DNA of 12,730 nucleotides from Euperipatoides rowelli (lineage: Eukaryota; Onychophora; Udeonychophora; Euonychophora; Peripatopsidae). The notes below the pieces were generated by a model, which did no database searches, was not told the DNA's origin, and saw only the letters and a program-made list of their open reading frames with translations. The position numbers and the translations under genes were made by a program. The stretch lies in assembly GCA_003024985.2 (NCBI GenBank), contig PXIH01S0002080.1. One strand, written 5' to 3'. Of the stretch, positions 1-7,362 are shown piece by piece. The first letter of the stretch is position 1; each line of letters begins with the position of its first letter.

Positions 1-143
1 ATGTTTATTGTTATGATAAAGTTATTTTGGTGTGCGAATAAATATAAATATATATATTAGTTTATTCAAGCATGGAATGACAGCATGTACCGTACTGAAC
101 TGTATGTGTAGTATAACAATGCATTTGCAATACAGTACAGTCA
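1..143 (-). repeat. Element 1 3' LTR (partial)
   Basis: Positions 56 to 136 match 3862 to 3937 of the other LTR with four mismatches and one 5-base indel. The LTR ends with CA at 142-143 (TGACTG on the element strand), directly next to the polypurine tract. Positions 1 to 55 are AT-rich and match the other LTR only loosely. A minus-strand AATAAA lies at 9 to 4, closer to the conserved block than the matching signal in the 5' LTR. The outer part of this LTR therefore seems shortened or rearranged, and its true outer end is outside the window. Confidence 0.8.
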
Positions 144-154
144 CTCCCTCTTTT
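144..154 (-). other. Polypurine tract of element 1
   Basis: The minus strand reads AAAAGAGGGAG immediately before the LTR start TGACTG. This is the expected place and composition for the plus-strand primer of an LTR retroelement. It overlaps the TAA stop of the pol frame (155 to 153), so pol runs right up to the 3' LTR. Confidence 0.8.
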
Positions 155-1300
155 AATTGAAGGTCAGTCGGTCTGGGGGCTTCCAGGCTCTGGAGGAGTA
201 ACAGATGGTAGGAGAGACTGGCTGGTCCAGAGTTATTGGTTGTGGGGGCAGGCCCTGTGAGGGACCCTCCACAATGGGGGTGCCTGGGAGTTGCAGGTGT
301 TTCCAGCCAGAATCAGTTGTCCTGAGTGGGGGGGGTTTCAGGATCTCTGGAGAGCTCTGGAGGTGGCAAGGGCACAACTTGGCGTGCCTCTTTCCCTCCT
401 TCCCACTTTCAAAGAGTATCCAGTAGGAGACTGGACTAAGAATTTTTTGAATAGTGCCAATTTCCCATTTTGTGGACAATTTGCCCAGTTGGTAGGAATG
501 GGATAAGATATGTTGGCCCACAGCGAATTTGCCTTTAAAGTTGGTAATGGAGATTGGGTGTAACAGGTTATTTCTCTGAAGGTGGTCTCATAAACTTCAC
601 CCAAGGAGCATCTGAACAGGGGAATGTCCTAGGGTTACATGTAGGGTGCAGTGGTACTTAAAGAGTAGGTCATTAAGTCTGATTTGCATTGGAATTTTGG
701 AGTCGTCTGAACCTAGCTTGGTTAGGAAATTTTTGAAGGTGTCTATAAATTTCTTTGCTTGGCTGTTCGAGGCGGGGTGGTACGGCGGACTCTTGGTATG
801 GAGGATTCCGCGATTTTTGCAAAATTGCTCAAACTGGTTGGAAGTAAATTGCGTACCGTTGTTTGTGATGAGATAGTTAGGGTATCCGAAGCAGGTGAAG
901 GACTTGTCCAGCTCAAGCATGATGGATTCGGAGTTGGTTCCAGGTAGCACAGTGACCTCAGGCCATTTAGAGAAGGCATCTACCAGCACAAGAAATATTT
1001 TGCCTAGGAAGGGTCCCATCAGGTCTAAGTGCAGTCTCTGCCATGGCCCTCCTGGTTAGATCCAAAGGTGCAACAATGATTTTGCTGTTTTTTTGCATGA
1101 AGCTGGCAAGTCTTGCAAGTTAGGGCTTCGTGCTCGATGTCACAGTCCATTTTTGTCCACCAGCAAATGGAACAGGCCAGGAGCTTCATTTTCATGACCC
1201 CAATGTGTCCTCTGTGAAGTTCATGTAGGATGTAGTGGCATATTGACATTGGGACAACAACCCTTAAACCCCATTGAAGGCTGCCATCCTGTAGAGAGAG
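153..1300 (-). pseudogene. Element 1 integrase, catalytically broken and frameshifted
   Basis: Integrase joins the cDNA ends to host DNA in the nucleus. An N-terminal HHCC zinc-binding region lies at about 1249 to 1090, with H-x3-H (LHRGH) and C-x2-C (CKTC) intact. A frameshift near 1045 to 1057 separates it from the core. The core shows LVDAFSKWPEV with the first catalytic Asp at 978-980. The second acidic position (861-863, in ITNNGTQF) is Asn, and the third (753-755, in NSQAKKF) is Lys; the spacing of 39 and 36 codons fits the D-D-E fold exactly. Two TGA codons (about 597 and 588) split the core from the C-terminal module, where KWEIGTIQKILSPVSY at about 480 to 430 resembles the GPY/F-type domain. 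The frame ends with KPPDRLTFN and TAA at 155-153, a tail typical of many Ty3/gypsy pol proteins. Identification is secure, activity is very unlikely. Confidence 0.93.
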
Positions 1301-1371
1301 AGTTGTTCCTCTCTAATCTTATAAGGTGTGGGGGGAGTCTCCTTGCGATGGTTGTTTCGGGGCCATCCACT

Positions 1372-1872
1372 TTACACAAAGGCAAAAATTTTGGAAAGTT
1401 CTTGATCTTTAGCAGTTTCCTGTGCTATATCTTGGACCGACCATGGGAAATCTTTGAGGAGGTAGACAAGCAAGATGTCATCAGGAAGTTCTTCTGCAGA
1501 TGGATGGGCATCTTGTATGGGCAATCTAGAGAGAGCGTCAGCTTTAATGTTTTCCTTAGAGGTTTTGTAGCAATTGTCATAGTTATATGCAGAAAGGATG
1601 ACGGCCCATCTCTGGAGGCTGCTTGCTGTAATGACAGGTATTTCCTTGGTGGCATGGATAATTTGGGTCAGGGGTTTATGGTCAGTGAAGAGTACAAACT
1701 TCCTCTTGAAAAGTTTGTTCAGGGCGGAGGTCTTGGAAGCAAGGTCGGGAATGAACTTCCTATAATGGCGTACTAGGCCTAAAAAGGAGCGTGGTTGATC
1801 CAAATTTGTTGGGTAGGAGCTAAGGTGATGGCCTTGACCTTGGAAAGAGATTATGTGGCCCAAGTATTCCAC
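1372..1872 (-). pseudogene. Element 1 RT connection plus RNase H with an internal deletion
   Basis: RNase H removes the RNA template during reverse transcription. The open frame starts in the end of RT (EYLGHIIS) and continues through the connection region (FLGLVRHYRKFIPDL), then jumps at about 1710 from SALNKLFK to RKFVLFTDHKPL. In related elements these two blocks are separated by roughly 90 residues, which hold the first Asp and the Glu of the RNase H active site; both are missing here, in frame. The third and fourth acidic residues survive in TDHKPL and KADALSRLP (about 1523 to 1550). The frame stops at 1374-1372, after which the linker to integrase continues in other frames with recognisable pieces (DGSLQWGLRVVVP near 1290 to 1250). 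This looks like a deletion in the element, not a different enzyme type. Confidence 0.9.
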
Positions 1873-2510
1873 TTGATCCTTAAAAAAGTCACACTTCTTA
1901 AGCTTTAGGCATACACTGGCCTTATCTAATGTGGTAAATACCTTTTTTTAAGTCAATTAAGTGGGACTCATTGTCAGCACAGGTGTTCAGTATATCATCT
2001 AAATAGCAACTGACGTGATAGATGCCGGCATGGATGGTATCCATAATCTGCTGAAAAATAGCGACACTCTTCGTCCATCGGTACCTGTTGGTAGACCTGG
2101 GCCAAGTCCAATTTGGAAAGTACGGTTCCTCCAGCTAATTTAGTGAGGATCTCCTCGATGATTGGGAGGGGATATTGGTGAATTTCCAGATTTTGATTGA
2201 GGCTGACCTTTTAGTCACCATATAGCCTGAGGTCACCCGTTTTCTTGACAATGGGGATGATAGGGGTGGCCCAGCTTGAACATTTAATAGGGACTAAATT
2301 ACCTTGAGACTAGTTTCAAAAGTTCCACTTCAATTTTAGGCAGGAGGGTTAGAGGGACCGGCCGGTGCTTATAAAACTTGGGTATGGCTTTGTCCTTGAG
2401 GTAGAGTTTAGAAGTGTGACCTATAATACAACTCAGGTTTAGAAAGAATAAGTCCTTGAATTCTTTCAATTGTTCCTTTAGTTTTAATTCTGCAGCTTGG
2501 TGATAATTTG
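1873..2510 (-). pseudogene. Element 1 reverse transcriptase, broken
   Basis: RT copies the element RNA into DNA in cytoplasmic particles. Conserved blocks read in order from right to left: the N-terminal KHRPVPL block (about 2370), SSWATPIIPIVKK (about 2275 to 2235), the first catalytic Asp in SKLDLAQVYQQVPMDEE (about 2125 to 2070), YLDD with the other two Asp (2005 to 1994), and EYLGHIIS (about 1870). Lesions: a frameshift near 2305, a TAA at 2213-2211 where relatives have a sense codon after GD, a deletion near 2053 to 2070 that removes roughly 25 to 30 residues including the LPFG-type block and changes frame, and an extra A in the A-run on the minus strand at about 1945 to 1951. All three catalytic Asp codons remain, but no full protein can be made. 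Upstream the frame joins the protease through a basic, Lys/Glu-rich linker. Confidence 0.92.
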
Positions 2511-2984
2511 TGGGAGTTGAGATGCAAAAAGCTCGGGGTCAGCCCTAATGCTTGTAACCAGGCACGGCCCAACAGAGTGCAGCTTCCTTCCTTAGTGACT
2601 ACTTAATCAATGTTTGTAGCCTTATAATTATTAAATGCAACATTGACTTTACAGATCCCCAAAGGCTTAATCAAGTGGTCAAAGGCATGAAGGATTATAG
2701 CGGTGGGGAGTAGTTTGCATTTCGGCCAGTGTTTCATGAAAATGTGGTGGAGTAAGATACTGATGGCTACACCTGAATCAATTTCAAATTGAAGGAGCTT
2801 ATATCAACATTCAGTTGCACCATGAAAGGTCTGACGCTGTGAGAGTTGATTGCTAAGGTAGTGTTTGCAATAAAGTTATTCTCATCTAAGTAGCAGCCAA
2901 CCCCTTCATCCTCAAGCACGCTTGTTGTGCTAACCTGTGACATCGACTGTTTAATTTTGTTCGACTGTGAACCATTATTGCATT
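2511..2984 (-). pseudogene. Element 1 retroviral-type aspartic protease, broken
   Basis: This pepsin-like dimeric protease would cut Gag and Pol in the virus-like particle. On the minus strand the active-site triad DSG (2779 to 2771) sits in FEIDSGVAISIL, followed about 60 to 70 residues later by LLGRAWLQALGL (about 2575 to 2540), the usual linker before RT. Between them is PLGICKVNVAFNNY. Upstream, the region from about 2985 to 2800 stays open in the same frame as the zinc knuckles, so it is the Gag-to-Pol linker. A frameshift just before DSG, a TAA in the middle (after KATNID, near 2610) and another shift before RT break the frame. Size and motif order fit the family. Confidence 0.85.
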
Positions 2985-3608
2985 TTAAAGAGCGACAAAC
3001 AGCTTTGATATGAACTTTTTGTTTGCAGTAGAAGCATTCAGCTTCTTTAAAACTGCAATCATCACTTTTGTGACTGGCTCCATACCACTTGCAGATAAAT
3101 CTTCTAAAATTTTTTGGTGGCGGTTGCTGAGCTTGATTGGGGCTTTGACGGCAAACAGGTCAGTGTAACTGGGTTTGTTCTGAAGAATGGTCACACTTTT
3201 ATTGGAGATTTCTGCAGCGATAGTGAGTTGGGTTACGCTGTTGAGGGAAACATCGTCTTTTTCTAACAGAAGGCGCTTTTGGAGCACGATATCACTCACA
3301 CCAAAAATAAACTGACCAACAAGAGTGCAGTTCAGGTTGTCTCCTAGATTGCAATGAATGCTGAGCTTACGTAGATCCACAGCGAAGGCAGTGGCAGGTT
3401 CATTTTCCTGTTGCAGCCTCCTCCGAAGGTTGAACCTCGTGATACGAGTCAAGGGCTTAGGGTTGAAGTGAGTTTCAAAGGTTGAAAAATCTCCACTAGC
3501 GTAGAAGTAGAAGGAGAAGCCGGGGCTAGCAGATCTCATAGCAAATTGAAGGCAAAATTCCCCATAATTGTCAAAACTGTGGCCTTCCTGACTTCTTCCT
3601 TGATTCAT
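2985..3608 (-). pseudogene. Element 1 Gag: capsid region, then frameshifted zinc knuckles
   Basis: Gag forms the particle shell and binds the RNA. The longest frame starts at ATG 3608 and encodes about 207 residues; roughly residues 35 to 150 look like a Ty3/gypsy capsid, with RRRLQQENEPATAFAVDLRKL and a following GVSDIVLQKRLLLEK segment. After a homopolymer (six T at 3110 to 3115) the zinc-knuckle sequence is found in a different frame, so this reading ends in nonsense residues. Knuckle 1 (3093 to 3055) reads CKWYGASHKSDDC, with Tyr in place of the second Cys. Knuckle 2 (3036 to 2995) reads CFYCKQKVHIKAVC and keeps all four C-C-H-C ligands. This frame continues without a stop into the protease linker, suggesting one Gag-Pol frame in the ancestor. 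The start codon choice is tentative: another ATG at about 3630 opens only a very short frame. Confidence 0.88.
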
Positions 3609-3708
3609 CTTGATTCAATTCTAGAGTCCATTTTCTTTTTTTAAAAAAAAAAAAAGATAGAAAACAACAATAATAAAAGACAACAAAAGGTTAAATATTT
3701 GGTATTTA

Positions 3709-3719
3709 CCTCGTCGCCA
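3709..3719 (-). promoter_or_regulatory. Element 1 primer binding site, complementary to tRNA-Ser (GCT type)
   Basis: The minus strand reads TGGCGACGAGG, one base inside the LTR edge (TG at 3721). It pairs over 11 bases with the 3' end of a eukaryotic serine tRNA, whose acceptor ends in CCTCGTCG plus CCA. Position and the leading TGG are as expected for a minus-strand primer site. The match stops after 11 bases, which is short but typical for many retroelements or may show decay. Confidence 0.75.
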
Positions 3720-3720
3720 A

Positions 3721-3947
3721 TGAAATATCCTATGCACAGATAACAACACTGTGAGACAGGAACAAATACTTTTATTAAGGCCTACTCAGGAAGGTATTTT
3801 CCTGATTAGCAACCAAGACTAAAGGTAACATATATTTAACATATATTACAACAATGGATTAATTAGTTCATTCAATCATGGAATGACATCATGTACTGTA
3901 CTGTATGTGTAGTATAACAATGCATTTGCAATACAGTTGGATTATCA
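3721..3947 (-). repeat. Element 1 5' LTR
   Basis: It is bounded by TG at 3721, next to the primer site, and TCA at 3945-3947, giving about 227 bases. The TCA end matches the TCA end of the other LTR (141-143); an alternative end two bases further, at 3949, also gives TG...CA. The block 3862 to 3937 matches 56 to 136. A minus-strand AATAAA (3776 to 3771) about 50 bases before the inner edge is a plausible polyadenylation signal for the R/U5 part. No TATA box can be assigned with confidence in this AT-rich sequence. Confidence 0.82.
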
Positions 3948-4190
3948 CATTTAGGCACTACTAGCAGTGGCACATTGCAGCATGAATCCATATATGGGCT
4001 ACTATGACAGCAGCTTTAAATTGCACAATCTTTTTCTTTAAGGGCTCGTAAAGAGCATGCGCTATCCAATACTATTTTTGATAAATATTTTCTCAATTAA
4101 TAAATCTTGGTTCAACGGGGGGAATAAGGGCACCAGTGATTTTCTCTACATCGTCAATTAGAATAATACTGTAATATGACAATAAATTGT
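3948..4190 (-). pseudogene. Element 2 reverse transcriptase, N-terminal fragment cut by element 1
   Basis: After the protease the minus strand shows a linker, then ALYEPLKKKIVQF (about 4040 to 4003), and in a shifted frame SSPYMDS followed by VPLLVVPK (about 3992 to 3950). This matches the start of Ty3/gypsy RTs, where an amphipathic helix leads into an S-P-Y block and a V-V-P/K-K block. The sequence ends at the LTR boundary of element 1, before any catalytic Asp. Two stops in the linker (about 4100 and 4080) and a frameshift show the copy is dead. Recognition rests on short motifs, so confidence is moderate. Confidence 0.65.
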
Positions 4191-4806
4191 TTAATTTATT
4201 TTTATGAAAGTCGGAAATGTCAAGAGTGTCAACCTTAAATATATTGTGTAATTCATTGTGTAGTTAGGCTGAGCTGGCTTGATTGACACTGTAGATATAT
4301 TAGCTGTTTTATTTGCCAGCCTAATACAACTCTCATCTATTTCTAGTTTAAAATAAATTATATGTTTAAAATCAATGCATGTGTTTTGCACTCTTAAAAA
4401 GTCCATGCCTATTACAACACTAAAACAAGAACCTAAATTCATTTTGGCCACTAGGACGGATTGCCAACAATATTTTTATTAATTGACATATTTACTACAG
4501 TTCTAACCACTTCCATTGATTCATTGGAAACTGGAGATGTCAGAGTTACAGAGCCCTGTGTTTTAGAAATCATTTCAGGGGCTACACAGTGATCACTAAT
4601 GATTGTGTATTCAGTGCCAGAATCTATAATGCGCAAAAATCTTTATTAAAAATTTTAATTCTTATCATTGATTTAGATAGATATTCTCTTAAAAATTTCA
4701 TTGAAATATCTTTTAAATGACTTTTATTGTTATTGTTTGTATTAACATCTGATTGACTATTATTATTTTCATTTTTTAATTTATCTTTTTTTTTATATGC
4801 TATCAC
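4191..4806 (-). pseudogene. Element 2 aspartic protease with N-terminal linker, frameshifted
   Basis: A minus-strand frame from 4806 encodes an Asn- and Lys-rich linker and ends in FNKDFCAL at 4630. One missing base then moves the frame, and the protease active site continues as RIIDSGTEYTIIS with DSG at 4624 to 4616. A stop near 4453 is followed in the next piece by VVIGMDFLRVQNTCIDFKH (about 4420 to 4360). The pair DSG plus a G-M-D-F block about 60 residues later is the usual fold signature of LTR-element proteases. The region after this is a poorly conserved linker to RT. Three separate open pieces make the reading clear but the protein non-functional. Confidence 0.8.
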
Positions 4807-4834
4807 TGGCTATATACCCTATATTACCATTGAT

Positions 4835-6499
4835 TATATCACTATGATTTTATCCCCATCTACTTTTGACATATTATTGTCTTTAGAACTTATTTGTCTC
4901 TGTACCTTATTTTTATATTTTCCACTATTCTCTTTGAATGATTCCCTCATTTTTTCCAGAATAAACAGTTTAGCGAAAGCGACCTTATGCCATTTGTCAG
5001 CCTTAAGCTTTTTATTTGAATTGCAGCTAAGTTCAGATTTTTGTAATTGCGCCCCTCGCCCATAGCAAACTGTGCTTATTGGTGAGGGGTGTTGGAGTTT
5101 AATGCCCCGTCATCAGGTTTATTGCTGGATGCTGGTATGTTTGGTGGTTTTTCTATTCTCGGACAATATTTTTGAATATGCCCATGCCATTTACAGGCAG
5201 CACAGACAATTATAGCGGGTCTTTGAAACATTATTATTGTGTTAGGATTTTTATCTGGCTGAAAATTTTTTTCTACCGCTTTCTCGTTATTCGTTTGCTC
5301 TTTTGAGGCTAATGGAGATTCTATGGCCTTATTATTTGAACCTTTGTTCTTCTTTTTGGGCTATTTCTTTTTGATTTCGCTATTTTAACAAAATCTAAGC
5401 TACTCTCATTTTCATCTTCGTCTATTTCTACTAAATGCAGACTAGACTTGTTTCGGACTATTGCTTTATAGTGACATTCCACTTCTAGACCATAATTTAC
5501 AGTTTTGTTGAAATTTGAAGGTCTAAAGTTTAAAACGTCCAATCTTATTGTGGTATTGATTATGCCTCTTTTAAATTGCATCAGCAGTAAATCCTCCTAC
5601 ATCTTTTTTATCCATTGTGGACCTAAAGTGTTTGATGTGGCTATCAATCGCTGCTGGTAAGCCCCTAGAGGTTCCCCTATGTTGCATTTGTATGCAAGCT
5701 ATGACAAGCTTTAGACCATCATCTTCTTCGGTTGTTTTTCAAAACAATATTTTAAATTGCCTTATCCTTCCCTTCATGGAAATACCCTTAAAGTTTCCTA
5801 GACCCCATTTATATAGAACTCTTGCTTTAACAGAGAGTTTTGTCTCCATTACTTGTTTCATAACATCCGGGTTCCATACCAGCTCCCTTGTAGTAATTGC
5901 TATCAACTATCTATCACATTTAAAAATGTCAGCTGGGTCTGCATTAAAAGTGGAAAGCATAGCTAAAATTCCGGGTCACACCATTTGTGTGTATTCTGTT
6001 GAAATGTTTCTTTTTGCTATAAAGAGGCCACTATACCTTTCTGTTTGTGCTATTTGATTAATTGTATCGACTTGGCCTGCTGGCCTTGTCATTAATATAT
6101 TTTGTTGTAGTAAAAAGCTTTTGCCACCTATGGCTGTATTAAACCCGCTCCCTTCATTTGTGTTTAGTGGGGACTCCTTATCTAGATGGTATAATTCTTG
6201 ACTATCACCACTGCGTATTTCGTGTTCGCTAAGAAGCACCCTTACTTTATTTCTGAGCCACTCAATTTCAGTGTTTTGAGATTGTATTTTATCACTTAAG
6301 CTTTCTATTAGCCTATTATTAAACTGAACTGGAGAAACTTTTTTCTGATTATTTTCATTATCGCTACAAATTCAGGGGTAGCTACTGGTGATAAAACATC
6401 TTGTGCTGCAAGGTTAGGGGATGTAACTTGCTGTTCTGCTATATCCCTATCCTCACAGATAGCGAACGATTCTGCATCTAAGCTTTTATTGGTCCCCAT
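4835..6499 (-). pseudogene. Element 2 Gag, broken by stops and frameshifts
   Basis: The likely start is ATG at 6499 (MGTNKSLDAES). A frameshift near 6360 follows, then a segment at about 6340 to 6240 (LIESLSDKIQSQNTEIEWLR) with heptad-like hydrophobic spacing that I read as a short coiled coil. The region 6239 to 5976 is open but not recognised. From about 5960 the sequence resembles a Gag capsid: FNADPADIF, later GAYQQRLIATSN (about 5660), and after an in-frame TAG (5599-5597) LLLMQFKRGI with PSNFNKTVNYGLEVE (about 5580 to 5480), the usual C-terminal helix pattern. A CCHC knuckle, CAACKWHGHIQKYC, lies at 5204 to 5163. Another TAG is at 5909-5907. An open, Lys-rich tail follows from about 5065 to 4836. 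Gag identity is supported by pattern and position, not by a strong family match. Confidence 0.75.
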
Positions 6500-7168
6500 T
6501 TTGTATTTTCGTACTGTAAATGGCTAAATTATATATTTATTTTGCTGAACGAATAAAACAAAACTAATGCTCCTACAGGTCCAATTTTTTTTACCACTGA
6601 TAGTTTTAGTATATATGTGAATGAAAATATCTCAAGAGTTTAATTTGAAGTCATTTTTTGCCGAAAATTTCAGTCTAAAAAATATCGTTTTTATTTTTAT
6701 TTAAAATTTTGATTTTGGTTTTGTTTCTAAAAAATATAATCTTTTGAAAAAAAAAAGTTTGGTTATATTTTTCCGCCTTTTGCGGTTGCCTTTGGCTTTT
6801 TGAATATGGCTCTCCAGTGCCTATAAACTCTTAATACTTATTTTAATAAAAATATCTAAAAAAAATGTTATTTACTTAAATTGTTTAGTTTGCCACAGAC
6901 TAGATAATATGCAGGTTCGTCTTTTGTCCTTGTTGGAGGTTATTCATACAGTACTTTAAGAATGATAAAGTACCAGTTCTATAATTACATAAACGCGCAG
7001 AAAAACCTCTTATGAAATAAATAAGAATGATATATTTACCTCTTGTGTAATATATAAAACATGGTGAAAACTGATACTCATGGACTTAGCTTTACATTTT
7101 GTATAGAGAGAGCAAAATCTGCCCCAGATGATAGTTGCCTTTTGGGCAGAAATGTACTAATTCTTTCT
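6500..7168. other. AT-rich sequence, possibly the 5' leader or LTR of element 2
   Basis: This stretch lies just upstream of the Gag start of element 2, so its left part should be leader and then LTR. I could not find a convincing primer binding site: the best CCA-ended candidate (near 6582) matches no tRNA end I know. Long T and A runs dominate (for example near 6585, 6750 and 6860). No open frame of interest is seen on either strand. The LTR limits cannot be set without the other copy. Confidence 0.35.
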
Positions 7169-7362
7169 TCTTAGGAGAAACAGCAATTTTGATTGGCTGA
7201 GATAGCTCCTTACAGTTTATATCCTGGAGGAATGAACTCTAATTTAGACGCACTGGTCCACCTCATGATTGATTGAATGGTACATCATGGTTTCTAGCCT
7301 AGAGAGTAAACTCCAATTTAGACCAACGGTCCACTCGTTTTACCAATGTATTTCTCCTAAGA
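7169..7362. repeat. Short element with 12-base terminal inverted repeats (MITE-like candidate)
   Basis: TCTTAGGAGAAA at 7169-7180 is repeated exactly as its reverse complement at 7351-7362, enclosing a 194-base unit. Inside are two direct repeats, 7235-7261 and 7309-7334, sharing AATTTAGAC and GGTCCAC with few mismatches and a one-base indel. The unit has no open frame. Size and inverted ends fit a miniature inverted-repeat element, but no target-site duplication is obvious, so this stays a candidate. Confidence 0.35.

Larger units (their letters stand above)
1..3947 (-). mobile_element. Degenerate Ty3/gypsy-type LTR retrotransposon (element 1), nearly full length
   Basis: Read right to left, this stretch holds a 5' LTR, primer binding site, gag, protease, reverse transcriptase, RNase H, integrase, polypurine tract and a partial 3' LTR. 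RNase H before integrase is the Ty3/gypsy order. Each domain is recognised by its own motif: two zinc-knuckle remnants, DSG, YLDD, TDHKPL, HHCC and a D-x39-D, D-x35-E spaced integrase core. The coding frame is broken by several frameshifts and stops, and parts of RT and RNase H are deleted, so the copy is non-autonomous. It is clearly less AT-rich than the flanking DNA, as expected for inserted coding sequence. The left end runs off the window, so the target-site duplication cannot be checked. The exact clade is not settled: the tRNA-Ser primer and the pol C-terminal tail resemble Mag-like or K02A2.6-like invertebrate elements. Confidence 0.93.
3948..6499 (-). mobile_element. Second, interrupted LTR retrotransposon (element 2): gag, protease and start of RT
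   Basis: On the minus strand this region gives, in order, a Gag start, a coiled-coil segment, a capsid-like region, a CCHC knuckle, an aspartic protease and the N-terminal part of an RT. It differs from element 1 in sequence and base composition and has only one clear knuckle. The RT stops abruptly at the outer edge of the element 1 LTR. No LTR pair can be shown because the other end is outside the window. Order gag-PR-RT excludes a LINE; RT similarity (SPYMDS...VPLLVVPK) fits Ty3/gypsy better than copia, whose integrase precedes RT, but BEL/Pao is not strictly excluded. Confidence 0.8.

Noticed and set aside
1243-1776. Plus-strand open frame of 177 codons
   Set aside because: It is the antisense shadow of the RNase H and integrase region of element 1, whose minus-strand motifs are unmistakable.
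5617-6057. Plus-strand open frame of 146 codons
   Set aside because: It lies antisense to the Gag of element 2, where the minus strand gives a capsid-like pattern; no motif on the plus strand.
6565-6590. Possible primer binding site for element 2 (TGGACCTGTAGG on the minus strand)
   Set aside because: It does not match a tRNA 3' end that I can name, and no LTR edge can be placed beside it.
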